From: Populus alba
Lineage: Eukaryota > Streptophyta > Magnoliopsida > Malpighiales > Salicaceae
NCBI RefSeq assembly: GCF_005239225.2
Contig: NC_133287.1
Coordinates: 1,345,493-1,409,492 of the forward strand
Direction of reading: 5' to 3'
Length of the DNA stretch: 64,000 nt
The notes beneath the pieces are model-generated. The model was not told the origin of the DNA. It made no database searches and saw only the letters and a list, made by a program, of their open reading frames with translations. Both the position numbers and the translations under genes were made by a program. Below are positions 35,526 to 46,913 of the stretch, piece by piece (positions within the stretch are counted from its first letter, which is position 1; each line of letters starts with the position of its first letter).

Positions 35526-38500
35526 CTAAGTCTTTTGTTTAAGAACACTGCGCAACTGAGCTTTCTGGCTTTCCATCCTGGCTTCCAAAAGCTTGGCCTT
35601 CAAACTATTCTTTTGGATGCCTCGGGACCATTTAAATCGCTTTTTTATTCCTTGAGTAACGTGTGAATCTGGCGAGCTCCACTGCTCCATGGAATCTTGG
35701 TGCCGAAGACCTTCCCACGACTTTCTTCTGGGAGAAGTCTCCTTGTTAGAAAATTTTCCATTCAAGGCCACTCCATCACTGTCATCTGCTGTTATCTCAT
35801 AGCATTTGTTGTTGTATTGGGCAGATCTTGAAAGCTTGGATATGGAAGATTCCTTGTGCATCGATTCTCCTGATACCGAGTTAACACCACCACTTTGTGT
35901 GTTTGGAGAATTCTGAGCTTCATTCTCATCACATTCTCTTGCAATCTGCCAAGCATTTTTGCTTTGGCTAAGCCTGCTAACAGAGAGTTGATTCCCTTCA
36001 TGGGAATAACTCGAACCTTGACCCTCAGCATGACTCACTGCATCATAGCCTCTTGCATCTTCTTCTAAATGACGGTCATCATCATTAATAATAGTCGACC
36101 CTTGCTGCAAAGAATGGTAGTTATAGGCATTCAAATCAGAACTGGCAAGATGGAGTTCGGAAGCATTGCTTGCAGGGCTGCTCTTCTTGCATTCTTCAAT
36201 CTCCCTTTCACTGTCTTCAATTTGCTTGAGTTCTTCATAAATAGAGTATATATCACTTAATTTTGGTGGGGCATAAGAAAATTCCTTGATGTCTTTAACA
36301 TTTACCAATTTTGCTGCTTGTCTGATCAACTCGGCTTTCCTTAACTCATTCACATCCAAGGTGCCACTTCTTGACCTTAGAAAAGTTTCAAGGTCTGTTA
36401 TTAATCTATTCATTTGGCAATCCTTGTCTTCAAGGGCCAGTTTTGCATCAATCAACTTCATTTGGACACGTTCTTCACGCCATACCTCAGCCATCTGCAA
36501 CATCTTCCTCTCTTCTTCCATTTCTTCCTGAATCCTGATGGACTCAGTCTTGAATGTTTCAACTTCAGCTTTATCTTCCGCAACTTTATAGGCAAGTTCA
36601 TTGCAAACTTCCTCCATTATTTCTCTGGCCTTTTGTTCCTCTTCATAATCTTCCCTGAACTGCTTTGCAGAGGATTTGACATTTGATAACTCATTGACCA
36701 ATTTATAATTGAGAAGTTCCAGCTTTTGACGTTTTTTTCTTTCCCTGCTTATTTTATTTTCACAATCATCTATAACTGCATGAATTTTCTGACGTTCGCT
36801 GCTCTGCCATGAGGTTCTTTCTTCTCCCAGCTTCTTCTGTAAGTTTTTGACTTTCTTCTTATAAGACTGGCACTCAGCTTCAAGCTCATGAATGCGCAAT
36901 CGAGCTTGCACTAGTTCTTCTTGCATGGCAGAAGCAGACACCATAGCAACTTGATTTTCAAGAAGTTTTGTGTGGCTATAAAAGCTGCAGATGTCACTGA
37001 ATTTTCTTGAGCATCTCGGTTCCCACTTCATTGCACCCTCCATGATATGCTTAGAATACAGTAATGGGGATTCAATCTAACCAAAAAAATCAAAACAAAA
37101 GAGGAAAGATAAAGCACACATACAAAACTGACTTCACCAGACTGAAAGTAAATGATAAAACCAGAAACCACATGGTAGATTCTGGTTACCAAGCAAGTCA
37201 TTAATTGAAAGTACAATAAATAAATAAATAAAAACGACCTCTCTGTCTATTCTTTGGTCCAGATGTCATGAATACTATTAACAACACGAAGATGAGACGA
37301 GAAGATGGTAAGGGCATGCTAGACAAAGTTCAGTCTAATCAAACCATGGATAGATAACCTCCTATTTATCATATTAGCTAAAGTTGGACTGCATATCTGT
37401 ATTCAGACATTTTTAATGGGTCCAGGCTACCCTATTGAGAAAGCTTAAGGTTGAGCAAGGAAACTGTTAAAACAGTGATGTTATTGGTAAAGAATGCACG
37501 CCTCACATAGGATCCCATGCTTTGAATTGGACACGAATTCAGGGGTCCGTAAAAGATCCATTTTTTCTGCACCATATTCACTGCTAATGTGATGGGAGGG
37601 AAACATGGTATTCACCTGCCCAACACCAGGCTGCAAGTAAAATACGGCATCATTCCAGAGTCTCAAAACTGTTATGGCAACAAAATGTGGATGGACATTC
37701 AAATAGAACATGAACCAATTCGCGCGGAACCAATAAGACCTTTACATTATTAAGCTCAATTAAACATTAAGTACTCCTGTAAGCCTGTTGATCTTTACTT
37801 TGACGGAGCAAGCCAAACATCCAAGAACAGGGCAATGAGAATGCACAACCGCAAACTATTACTAAACAAAAAGAGATTCACGAGCTCAGTCGTTGCTAGA
37901 TGAGTTTTAATCAGCCCAGATGCACTTGAGAAATAATCAGACAAGTTCATCATTTTTTTTCACACTTTATCAAGGTAATAAATATGTAGAATCAGGTAGA
38001 TCAAGGCCAACTCATTGTACCGGCCCCAGAATGAAAAAGAAAATCCATTTCGACATTTCTTTTGAGTACTAGGTGACTGCACAAGGATAAAAAAAAAAAT
38101 TTGCAATCTTCCTCTTGCTATCATGGTAAATTTTCGTTGATGAGTAAAAAAAAACTATGATAGAAGAAATTATGGCCTCCCTTTTCTTCTGCACTCTCTT
38201 AGGAATCTAGAGACTAGACAAATCAATAACAATCCATTAAGAAAAATAAAAGTGAACAGGCAATTATAAGAAAACAAGCAAACATATGGCCCATTGCATT
38301 CGATTGGTCACCTGAATCCTCAATACAACAAAGTGCTATCTGTCAAGTCTCTATCATGAAGAGAAAGAAAATATGCCAGCCAAAAAATAAATAAATAAAA
38401 GAGAAATGCTTGGACTAATTTCCCAGAAAATAACTAAACTTTCTCAGCAACCAAACATACATTCAAGTAAAAAAATACACAATTTAATTCATTCAAAAAA

Positions 38501-38882
38501 TGGGTCAAATTTTAAATCAAAACATTAATATAATACATACCTCTAACCCCAATTCATCAGTTTTCCTATATTTCAAGTTCAAAGCTTTATCACCTCCACC
38601 ACCACCCGCCAAGCATAGGTTCCACAGCCCAGCCGCCAGCTTCCTAGCCGACACTGCAGACCTACTACCACTAACACCAACACCTCCCTGTCCGGCCGCC
38701 TTCACTCCGCTGGCAACACTGCCGGAGGCGGCGGGGTGTCTGCTCTTGTTATCATCTTGAAGAAACTTCCAATGCAAAAAAGGGGTTGGCGGGATTTTGA
38801 GCTTCCGTCGAACGGAGCCGGTGGTGTTCCTCCTGCGGCGGCGGGGAGTGGCAGTGCTGTGGGTCCCACGTGTGGAGTTCAT
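35526..38882 (-). CDS. Coiled-coil protein, At1g50660/At5g41620-like, 3 exons
   Basis: The minus-strand gene encodes a 673-aa protein. Exons: 38541-38882 (114 codons), 37502-37630 (43), 35526-37076 (517 including stop). Exon 1 holds a basic N-terminus (RRRRR near residue 16) and the family block SARKLAAGLW (78-87). Exon 3 opens with IESPLLYSKHIMEGAMKWEP and continues into a long Glu/Lys-rich coiled coil (about residues 205-400), including MLQMAEVWREERVQMKLIDA. The C-terminal third is Ser-rich and probably disordered. The family is an uncharacterised plant group typified by Arabidopsis At1g50660, At3g20350 and At5g41620, distantly related to BRANCHLESS TRICHOME. No enzymatic domain is seen. 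Intron 1 is GT-AG. Intron 2 keeps the frame only if its donor is GC (37501-37500). Both introns are phase 0. Confidence 0.82.
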
Positions 38883-38932
38883 ATCTTGGTCTTAGAAAAT
38901 TGTGTACTTGATTCCATTTGAAACACCAAGAA

Positions 38933-38944
38933 GGGGGGGGGGGG
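38933..38944. repeat. Poly-G tract (12 nt)
   Basis: Twelve consecutive G on the plus strand, in the probable 5' UTR of the coiled-coil gene (C-run in the transcript). Confidence 0.8.
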
Positions 38945-39062
38945 AGATTTAGTTCTAAGATTGGAAGAGATGGTGAAGATGATCAGTTGTCAGAAGGAAC
39001 CGAAAACATAACAGGCTCGAGTTTCCAAGCTTCTGTTCTTGATTAGGGGGACTGCTGTTTCC

Positions 39063-39071
39063 TTTATATAA
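39063..39071 (-). promoter_or_regulatory. TATA box of the coiled-coil gene
   Basis: On the minus strand TTATATAAA lies about 180 bp upstream of the ATG at 38882. Confidence 0.5.
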
Positions 39072-39239
39072 CGTGTGCATGTGTTTTGTTTTCTGTTTTT
39101 TTGGCTACTCTTAGCATGTATTCTGCCCCGATAAAAGTATGCTGCTCCCCTAATTTTTTCCATTGTTTGCAAATCTGCTCTTGTCATATGTACTATTTTG
39201 AAAAAAGACCCACATATATGTGTGTGTTGATATGACAAT

Positions 39240-41300
39240 TATTATATACAAAATTCTAAAGGTTGTTAGGAAAACACTATGCACATAAACGTTGTTCATA
39301 ATCTCATATTTCAAAGTGGACTTATTATTTATTTATTTATAATTTTAATCTTTAAACTTTATTTTTGCATGATTGTATTTTTTTAGATTAAACAAGGAAA
39401 GAGAGAAGTGTTCAAAAAAATGGGTGAAGTAGTCTTTCTGATTTTAGCGTCCAAATAAGCTCAAGTACTTCTGAGGCATGGACCCTCGAGCTTCAGTTGC
39501 ATCTTTTCACACCCTCCTGCGCACCTAATACTTCTCCATGCCATTATGGTGCGCGTTGCTCTAACTCATCTTAAAAGAATCTTTTAAACTATGAATTCTT
39601 GTTGCTCGGCCTTTCACTGTGGATTGCTAAAGTGAAAGGCTGAGCAATTTTAATATATTTCTAATTAAATGACAATTAAATCAAATTTTTCATCTAAAAA
39701 AATAAAAAACAAAGGATCAAAGTAAAAAAAATCACAAATAGACAATGATTTCACAAATCTCACAAAAAAAATTAATTTAGTCCTTAATATATTCAAGTTC
39801 TCAATATTTGGTATATAAAGTTTTTTATTTTATTTTTTAGTTATTGGTTTGAGAAAAGAGAGAGGAAGAGATTATTAAGTTCCAATAATAATAAAAAAAA
39901 AAATCAATGTTAACACCAATTCTATCTACCTAAATGGTTAATTTTGTTGTCACTAAGTTTTATTTGATGAGGAGAGTTTTACTTAGATTTTTTTTCATTT
40001 TAAAAGTATATAAAAAAACAAGATCTGAGAAGATTTTTAATTTTAAATTCAGTGATTTTTTAGGTTTTTAAAAGCAATTTTGGGTTCCATTTATGTGATT
40101 GTTTTCATTTATTTACATAGATATTTTTCAATTTATTTAATTATATATGTATGGCCATTTTAGCTTGCATTTAAAAAAAAATTTATATAAAAAAACATAT
40201 CTAAAAAGTCAGTGTATTTTTTTTATTAAAAAAAAAATTCAACGCATAATAAACTGCAAGTCAATAGCCTGTGTTAATCTAGAATTGATGCGGACATGTT
40301 ATGTATCTATCTCATACAATATAAAAGCAGCACTAAACGTGTAGGGATGATCATTTAGGGGCACGTAAAACAACTGATTAGTTGAAAAATTAATTAGAAA
40401 TTTTTAGGAAAAAAATTGGGATTGATTAGGTTTAATTTAGTTTCAGATTTGAAAAATCTAAATAACCAAAACAAACTGATTTTAAAAAAAAAAAATTCTT
40501 GCATCCAAATTTAATTTTCACCATTTCAAAAATAGAATTCACGGAGGTATGAGACAAAATCAGCAAAATGAACACGTATTCTCTTCCGTGAATACCCCAG
40601 TGTTCCGGCCACCGTCTGCAAAGCAGTGGGATTTAAGATCTCACAGATAACTGGAGCAAAAGGGTTCATCATTAGGATCTGCAGATGCATGTCTCAGGCT
40701 ATCGAATTCATGGTAGTGCTCAGATTTGTGACAGTTTGCAGCAGACAATTTTGCAACAAGCGGTCTATGAACAGATGCTGCCAACTCCAACGGGCATACC
40801 CTACAGATGTTAAGCAGGAAAACTTGATAAAATGTAGATCTAGGACCTAGTGTTTGCGGGTTCTTAATCGAATTCTTCAACTTATATCCATTGGATTTTG
40901 TTTGTGGATCGTGTCCCAGGTGAGGAAGTTGTTTTGGGAATTGGGTTTTGTGAGAAGAATTTCACCAGACAAAATCCAATGAAGAGGATAAATCAGCTTC
41001 CATGGATTTTGTTACTGATCGTGTTCCCGTGAGAAAATTGTGCAGATTTACATTTATTATATACAAGAGTAAAAATATTGTTTTTTGTCTAATTTCATTT
41101 GTCCCATTGACTATATGGAATGTTATAATTTAATTTTTGACTCCCCTGTTTTTGTATATATTTTGAAAAAAGAAAAAGAAAAATCTAAAATAATGTTTTC
41201 AGTAAATTTAGTCATTTCACTACTTTTGTATTTTTATTTAATTTTTGTGTGTTAAAAACTATGAAAATCATTAAAAAAAAACATATAAAAATACAGCTAG
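39240..41300. other. Intergenic sequence
   Basis: AT-rich DNA. A region of more balanced composition at 40540-40900 has an 80-codon minus frame (40641-40880) that I cannot assign to a family. Confidence 0.35.
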
Positions 41301-41305
41301 AGTTG

Positions 41306-41660
41306 AAATTGAATCAATAATTGAACGTCACAAGCAAAAACAAAGTTTGAGAACTTTCAAGTCATAAATGAGAATTTCATTGAAGAAAAATACTTGAATT
41401 TGACTTTGATCTGGCTAAGATTAGAAAAATCAAAGAGGTTGATCAAATTAAAAGGTAAGACTTATTTGAAAAGAAAAATAAAATTTTAAAATTAGATCAA
41501 TAATAGAATATCGCTGGCAAAAACAAAGTTCGAGAACTTTCGAGTCATAAATGAGAATTTCATTGAAGAAAAAATAACTGAACTTGATTTTGATTTGGCT
41601 GAGATTAGAAAAATCAAAGAGCTTGACCAAATTAAAAGGTAAGACTAATTTGAAAGGAAA
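41306..41660. repeat. Tandem duplication, 183-bp period
   Basis: The segment GCAAAAACAAAGTT...GAACTTTC...GAGTCATAAATGAGAATTTC recurs exactly 183 bp downstream (41334 and 41517), with about 10% differences and the same AAATTAAAAGGTAAGACT end in both units. Confidence 0.8.
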
Positions 41661-41689
41661 AATAAAATTTAGAAGTTAAATTAGCCAAA

Positions 41690-42720
41690 ATTACATCCAG
41701 TTCCCACAACACCATCAACAACCGGCAGCAACCATCTCCGTCACACAAATCCAGCCGAGCCCCGACCAATGCCCATTTTAAGAGCTACAACCTTTCCACC
41801 CATCTGACCCATCACTATACTCAATCTCTCCATTTTTCCCCCACCACCAGTGGATCTTTTCTTCCCAGAAGATCCATAACCCGTCCTTGCTCCGACCACC
41901 CACACCAGGTTCAACCCAAAACCTCATCTTTGACCTTCCTTTCATAAACACACCAGATTAGATTCAAGATCACCCAGTAACCTCCAAACCGAAGCCACCT
42001 TCCCAAACACCAGCTGTTTTCTTTGTCACAGCCACCCCTCCCTGATCCAATCAACCGCACTTGGTTTGCTAGCCCGGTTCAAGCACAACCTTTCAACACG
42101 CCATGGACACCAAATCGGTTAGATCCAAGCACCCAAGAAATATATCTTATCCATACTGCCCAAACCATTGAAACACCACAAAGTTCATCTCCAAGCCCAG
42201 CCTTCTCTCGTACAAACTTGAAGACGATAGCCATAACTCCCAACCCCTATCTCCAGCCAAAACCCAGATTGAAACACCACTAACACCACCAAATCCATCT
42301 CCAAGGCCACCCTTCTCTCATATAAACTTGAAGACGATAGCCATTATTCCCAACACCTGTCTCCAGACAAAACCCAGACATCCTTCTCCTCCTCTGGCGA
42401 AAGCCCCACTAGAACAATCACCCACTAGACCCATATTCCCTCCTTCCACGCCAGTATCCGTGACCCATCTCCTCTTCATTTCCCAAATCATCCATGGCTA
42501 GCGACCTCCCTCTCATCAATGTCAACCCAGCGACACTACGCCACCGACGACGGCAACAGCTTCCCAGTAGCAGCTTCTCCACATCTCACCCGAAGCCCCA
42601 CTCAAACGGCGGCGCCTCCCATGTCTCCCTCTCACAACAGTTCCCCAAAACAAGAAGCCCTAAACTACCACAAAGAAAAATCCCAGATCAATTTCTTCAC
42701 AATCGTTTTTTTATAAAGCA
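41690..42720. other. C-rich, G-poor island with a 110-bp tandem duplication
   Basis: About 1 kb of strongly C-skewed sequence (CCA/CCC-rich on the plus strand) inside AT-rich surroundings. ACTTGAAGACGATAGCCAT occurs at 42216 and again at 42326, marking a 110-bp tandem duplication. Open frames here are compositional. It resembles the C-rich block of the LTR at 7600-8200 in style but is not an evident copy. Confidence 0.55.
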
Positions 42721-43945
42721 ATTAGAAATGAAATAAAAAAAATAAGCTAAAAATAATTAAAGGCAATAAAAAATACAGAATTAGAAAAAAAACACATAAT
42801 AAACATAATCTTTTGTTAAAAAACAAAATGTGGTAAGGATAAGATTGTTCTTCTCTTGGATATAATTTACCCCTTACATAAATCTTTAAAATTATTGTAT
42901 ATTTTAGAATTCTTAATTTTCTTTAATTATTAGGTAATACCTTCAATTTTTCTTGATATATATCTTCCCCCTCGACTTCAAGGAGCCCAAACCAATATTA
43001 CGGTATGACAGAGGAAAGCTAGAATTTCTCAAACCTAAAATTAAAAATAAAAAATGAACGAAAGTATATGAAGTTTTTTTTTTTATATAGTTATCTCTTA
43101 TATGTATAAAAAAACAAATTAAGTGGTGGGGTGATTTCACTATGCATGGTTTTTATTGTGCGCCCTCTTAGAATTCAATGTGGATTCAAGAAGTGAATTT
43201 TTTTTTTCGGTCATCAAACTTTTTTCTCGTTGATAGAATTCTTTTGTGACCAAATTGATGACCAATTAATTACTTCTTATTTGTTAAGAAATGGAAAAAT
43301 CTAATACAAAAGATAAAAGTTGCCATTAACTACTTTTTTATCTCCAAATTTGTTTTATAAAAAATAAATATTTTTATTCAAAAATCCAAAAAAAAATAAA
43401 AAATGCTAAAATATTTTGGGACACAAGAGGATAAAATCGCGAGCTGAAACAAATGGAAAAAATATGTTCAGGAAGGATTTATCTTAAAAAAGTTTAATGT
43501 TGAAATTAAACTTGACAAGAATTTTTTAAAAAATTAAGTTTAAAGCCTTAATGTCTAATAGGAGAGAGAGAGAAGACAAAAACTCTCCCTTGATTGATTT
43601 TCACAATATCTTACAATTCAAATGTAAAAAAATATATAACTAGTGAATGAATTTATGGCTGTCCCTTTCTTTTTTATTCCAATCATAGTTTGGATAATTT
43701 ATTTTAGAATAATTTTAAAACATTAAAATTTAAAATAATATCATTTTAAATTATTTTTAAAATTAAATTATATTTATACTAAATAATAATTGAATTAATC
43801 ATTTACAAGCTGACCATCAAATTAACTCTCATTCTATATAATCCAACTCTCGAATTAATGAGTCACTAACTACTTGTTCGGCTACGCATTAGAGTTTGCA
43901 TTTCTTTAAAAACATACTAAGTAAACATTTGGTTAAAAAAAAAAA
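42721..43945. other. AT-rich intergenic sequence
   Basis: No gene or named repeat was recognised. Confidence 0.35.
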
Positions 43946-44049
43946 GTGCTTACTGTGCATGGATCCCACAATAAATTAAGTGTGAAATGCATGAAGATGG
44001 AAAGCAACAAACTGCAGCTTTCTTACGCGGCTAGAAATATAACCATGCT

Positions 44050-44215
44050 ACATTGTTCACTGAACAATGTAACATGCCTCCACTATTCAGTGAATAGTAG
44101 AGGCAGCGTTTCATGTTTAATAAACAGTGGAGCAGTGAATAATGGAGGCAAGTGTCCACTATTTAGTGAACAGTTGAGCAGTGAGCAGTGGAGCTATGCT
44201 GCACTGTTTCAGTCG
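44050..44215. repeat. Cluster of short palindromes around TTCACTGAA
   Basis: A perfect palindrome at 44050-44070 (ACATTGTTCA-C-TGAACAATGT), an imperfect one at 44077-44103 (CCTCCACTATTCA/TGAATAGTAGAGG), and further half-matches to 44200 (TTTAGTGAACAGTTGAGC, AGCAGTGGAGC). It is followed by repeated GGGTCCA/CCCAG blocks and an A-run. Confidence 0.65.
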
Positions 44216-44589
44216 GACCGGGTCCAGTCCAACGCATAAAATGCATTGAATCGGGTCCAACCCAGTAAAATAAAAAAAAAAATATTTTTTAATTATGTTT
44301 TATTCGCTTGATGACGTAGTATTTGCAGAAGTTGATCACAATTTTAATTTGTTCCTGATTATATTTTACAAGTTATGTTGTTGCTGTTAAAGAAACTAAA
44401 AAAAATTGTCAGATGTATTTTAGACGTGATGAAATTGTAGATAGTTCAATAAATAATAAAAAAATATTTTATATAAAGTATAATTTATTTTATGATGTAA
44501 TAACAATAGTTAAATTCACAATATTTAAATTAAAAATCATCAATATTAATATATATTTTTTAAAATTATTTTATAATCTTAATTTTAAA

Positions 44590-44770
44590 AGCATTCTTAA
44601 CCAAACATATTAAACTATTTTTTCTTCAACCTCAATTTCAACCACAGTTTTAACCAAACACCTATTTTTTTAAAACCATTCTTAACTAAAAATATTTTTT
44701 ATAAAATAATTTTTTTTTTCAAATCACAACCACAACAACTACCACAATACTAAAAACACTCTTAGCTTCT
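44590..44770. mobile_element. Possible MITE end fragment
   Basis: The right edge ACCACAATACTAAAAACACT, read in reverse, resembles the left ends of the putative MITEs at 22155 and 52131. The partner end was not found. Confidence 0.25.
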
Positions 44771-46199
44771 TAAACTAGTCCACCAAGATCTCTCCTTCTC
44801 TTCTCGCTTAACTAATGCGTTGAAATCTAAATAATGATTTGAAACACTTGATTTCATGTTCATGTTCTTCGACAGGATTGAACAAGCTTTATTTTATTTT
44901 AGAGGACGCTCAGATGAACCAGATCATACTTCTCAATAGCAAGAGAAATGAGAACAGGATGACTGCTTGATTTATTTGTAACTAATGACATGTACGTGGC
45001 AAATTAACTTCTAGCTGTCTGTTTGATATCTTTTGAGCTTCTTTGACTAAAAAAAGCTTAATACTAAATGCAGATAATTCAAATTGTAAATTAAGATGCG
45101 TAGATAATTATTATATTTTAAATTAAGATATGCACAGATAATTCTTCGACTACCAAGAGGAGGGTCAATCTCCAGATAAAAACAGTTCTTATGATTCTCA
45201 ATTATGGATGCTGGCAGGCTAGTTAGCTGACTATCAAATCAATTTAATTTTTTTTTACCAGCTTGCGTATAAAAAATCTTCTTCTAGCAAGCATTCTGCT
45301 GAATGGCAATAATTTTTCATTTCTCTATATTTTCTCTACTTATAAAAGGCAGCCGCAGATACAATTAATATATATTGCCATGACATCATGTATTATAAGT
45401 TTAAAATATTTTCTTTACGTAAGTAATTAAAGAAAGCACGCCTTCAACTACCAGCTTGACGCATGGCCATATCTTGTTTAAACCATATATCTTCATAGAC
45501 GTTTTTCTCTTCTTCAGCTTAATCATTTTTACCATTACAATGGGCTTGAATATTATAGATAACTTCTTGAGGTCTAGTTGAAGGAAAATATCTGCAGGTT
45601 TGACAAAAATATCACAATTCTTACAAGAAAAATGTGTTATTCTTGTATGAGGAAAGCACATACTGCGTATTGAGAATCCAAGTGGAGAAGGAATCGAAGC
45701 TAGGTCCAAGATACCATTTGCAAAAACAAGTTCACACTTGTTTTCTAACACAAAGATGCCATCTAGAATTCAATTCACACCCTCCAACTTAATCATTTAG
45801 TTTATTTTATTCATAAAATCATAATCAATTGAGTGATTTGGATCTGTAAAGGAGGATGAAACAAGTCAATACAGCGTAAAATATCAACAAGAAATAAAAG
45901 TTAGGTGATGAGGCCATGTATGATTGAGCTAAGCTGGCCTATGCCTACCCGATAATTGTCAAACATGTCACCGACATGGCTAGCTTGCTTAAGCCGTGGA
46001 AGCCGATTTGCTGATTTCATTACACGACACAGTTATTGGCACGGGTTGCTTACAATCTACATTGCTCTTTCTGGTCAACAAACAGACTCTTGCTTTGCCA
46101 CCTATGACCATATCTCACCATGCCCTACATGGCCCGTGTAGCTTCTTGGAAACGAGGCTAGCTGGCTGGCTAGCTCATTTCTACTTCCCTTCTCCTATC
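44771..46199. other. Intergenic sequence upstream of the MGNCC gene
   Basis: A 116-codon minus frame (45401-45751) is open, but I recognise no domain in it. The last few hundred bases are the promoter of the gene at 46294. Confidence 0.35.
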
Positions 46200-46207
46200 T
46201 ATAAATA
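46200..46207 (+). promoter_or_regulatory. TATA box of the MGNCC gene
   Basis: TATAAATA lies 87 bp upstream of the ATG at 46294, an ideal position for a short 5' UTR. Confidence 0.65.
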
Positions 46208-46293
46208 CCACGACCTTTCCTCGCCCAAAATCTCTCCTTTCATTCATTCATTCAAGATCTTTTACTATTCTGCAAACTTGATCAATAAACACC

Positions 46294-46668
46294 ATGGGAA
46301 ATTGTTGCAAGAGTGCGTCGTCGTCGGTCGTATGGGCCGATGACGATTGGGCGTCAGTGGCACATGATCACAAGCATCATCATGCTGCAATGTTTGATGG
46401 AGCTGACGACCATGAAGAACATGGTGCTGACATGGAAAGGCAGAGGCTACTGGACACAGGTTCTTTGTCTTCGGGTTCTACGAGGGAGGTGAAGATTAGG
46501 ATTACAAAGAGGGAGCTAGAAGAGATAATGGCAAGGGTTAGTATTCAGGGACTGTCCATGGAGCAAGTCCTGGGTATGCTGGTAAACTCTACTGATCTTA
46601 AATTCGAAATGGATCTTAATCATAAGCACTGGAAGCCTGCCTTGCAAAGCATTCCTGAGGTCAATTAA
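46294..46668 (+). CDS. Small plant protein with N-terminal MGNCC (predicted N-myristoylated)
   Basis: This intronless 124-aa frame starts MGNCCKS: Gly2 is a consensus myristoylation site and Cys4/Cys5 are likely palmitoylation sites, so plasma-membrane attachment is expected. The middle is acidic and His-rich (DHKHHH, residues 25-30). The conserved part is at residues 65-98, with VKIRITKRELEEIM followed by a hydrophobic LSMEQVLGMLVN helix. It resembles the small Arabidopsis family containing At3g50800 and At5g66580, whose biochemical role I do not know. The start is supported by the myristoylation context and the TATA box at 46200. The frame closes at TAA, just before an overlapping open frame that has no support. 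Confidence 0.82.
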   Translation: MGNCCKSASSSVVWADDDWASVAHDHKHHHAAMFDGADDHEEHGADMERQRLLDTGSLSSGSTREVKIRITKRELEEIMARVSIQGLSMEQVLGMLVNSTDLKFEMDLNHKHWKPALQSIPEVN

Positions 46669-46878
46669 TGGATTGTTCATGTAGAAACCAAGTTCCTTTA
46701 CCCTCCTCTATGTTTTTGTTAGGGGAAGTTCCCAAATCCTTGAGGTATATTTGTAAATTTAGGAAGGCTCGATATATGATAGTGTTCGTGTACATCTACT
46801 CCTTATTTAATTATAATTTTTTTTTTCCCTTTTTCATGGCTAAGCCAAGTAAGATATTCTAGAATTAGTGGCCGATTC

Positions 46879-46913
46879 TTTTTTTTTTTTTTTTTTTTTT
46901 GGGGGGGGGGGGG
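46879..46913. repeat. T22-G13 homopolymer junction
   Basis: Twenty-two T residues are followed directly by thirteen G residues, about 210 bp after the stop codon of the MGNCC gene. Confidence 0.85.

Noticed and set aside
37502..37520. GT donor CTAT|GTGAGG for intron 2 of the coiled-coil gene
   Set aside because: It gives phase 1 and an immediate stop with the acceptor at 37077; the GC donor keeps the conserved protein sequence.
40641..40880. 80-codon minus frame of balanced composition
   Set aside because: No recognisable family, no promoter or splice partner; may be a relic but cannot be supported.
42023..42736. Frames in the C-rich island
   Set aside because: Pro/Thr/Ser-rich reading in several frames at once, tandem duplications, no start context or splice structure supporting a gene.
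45401..45751. 116-codon minus frame upstream of the MGNCC gene
   Set aside because: No domain or family recognised; not supported as a gene.
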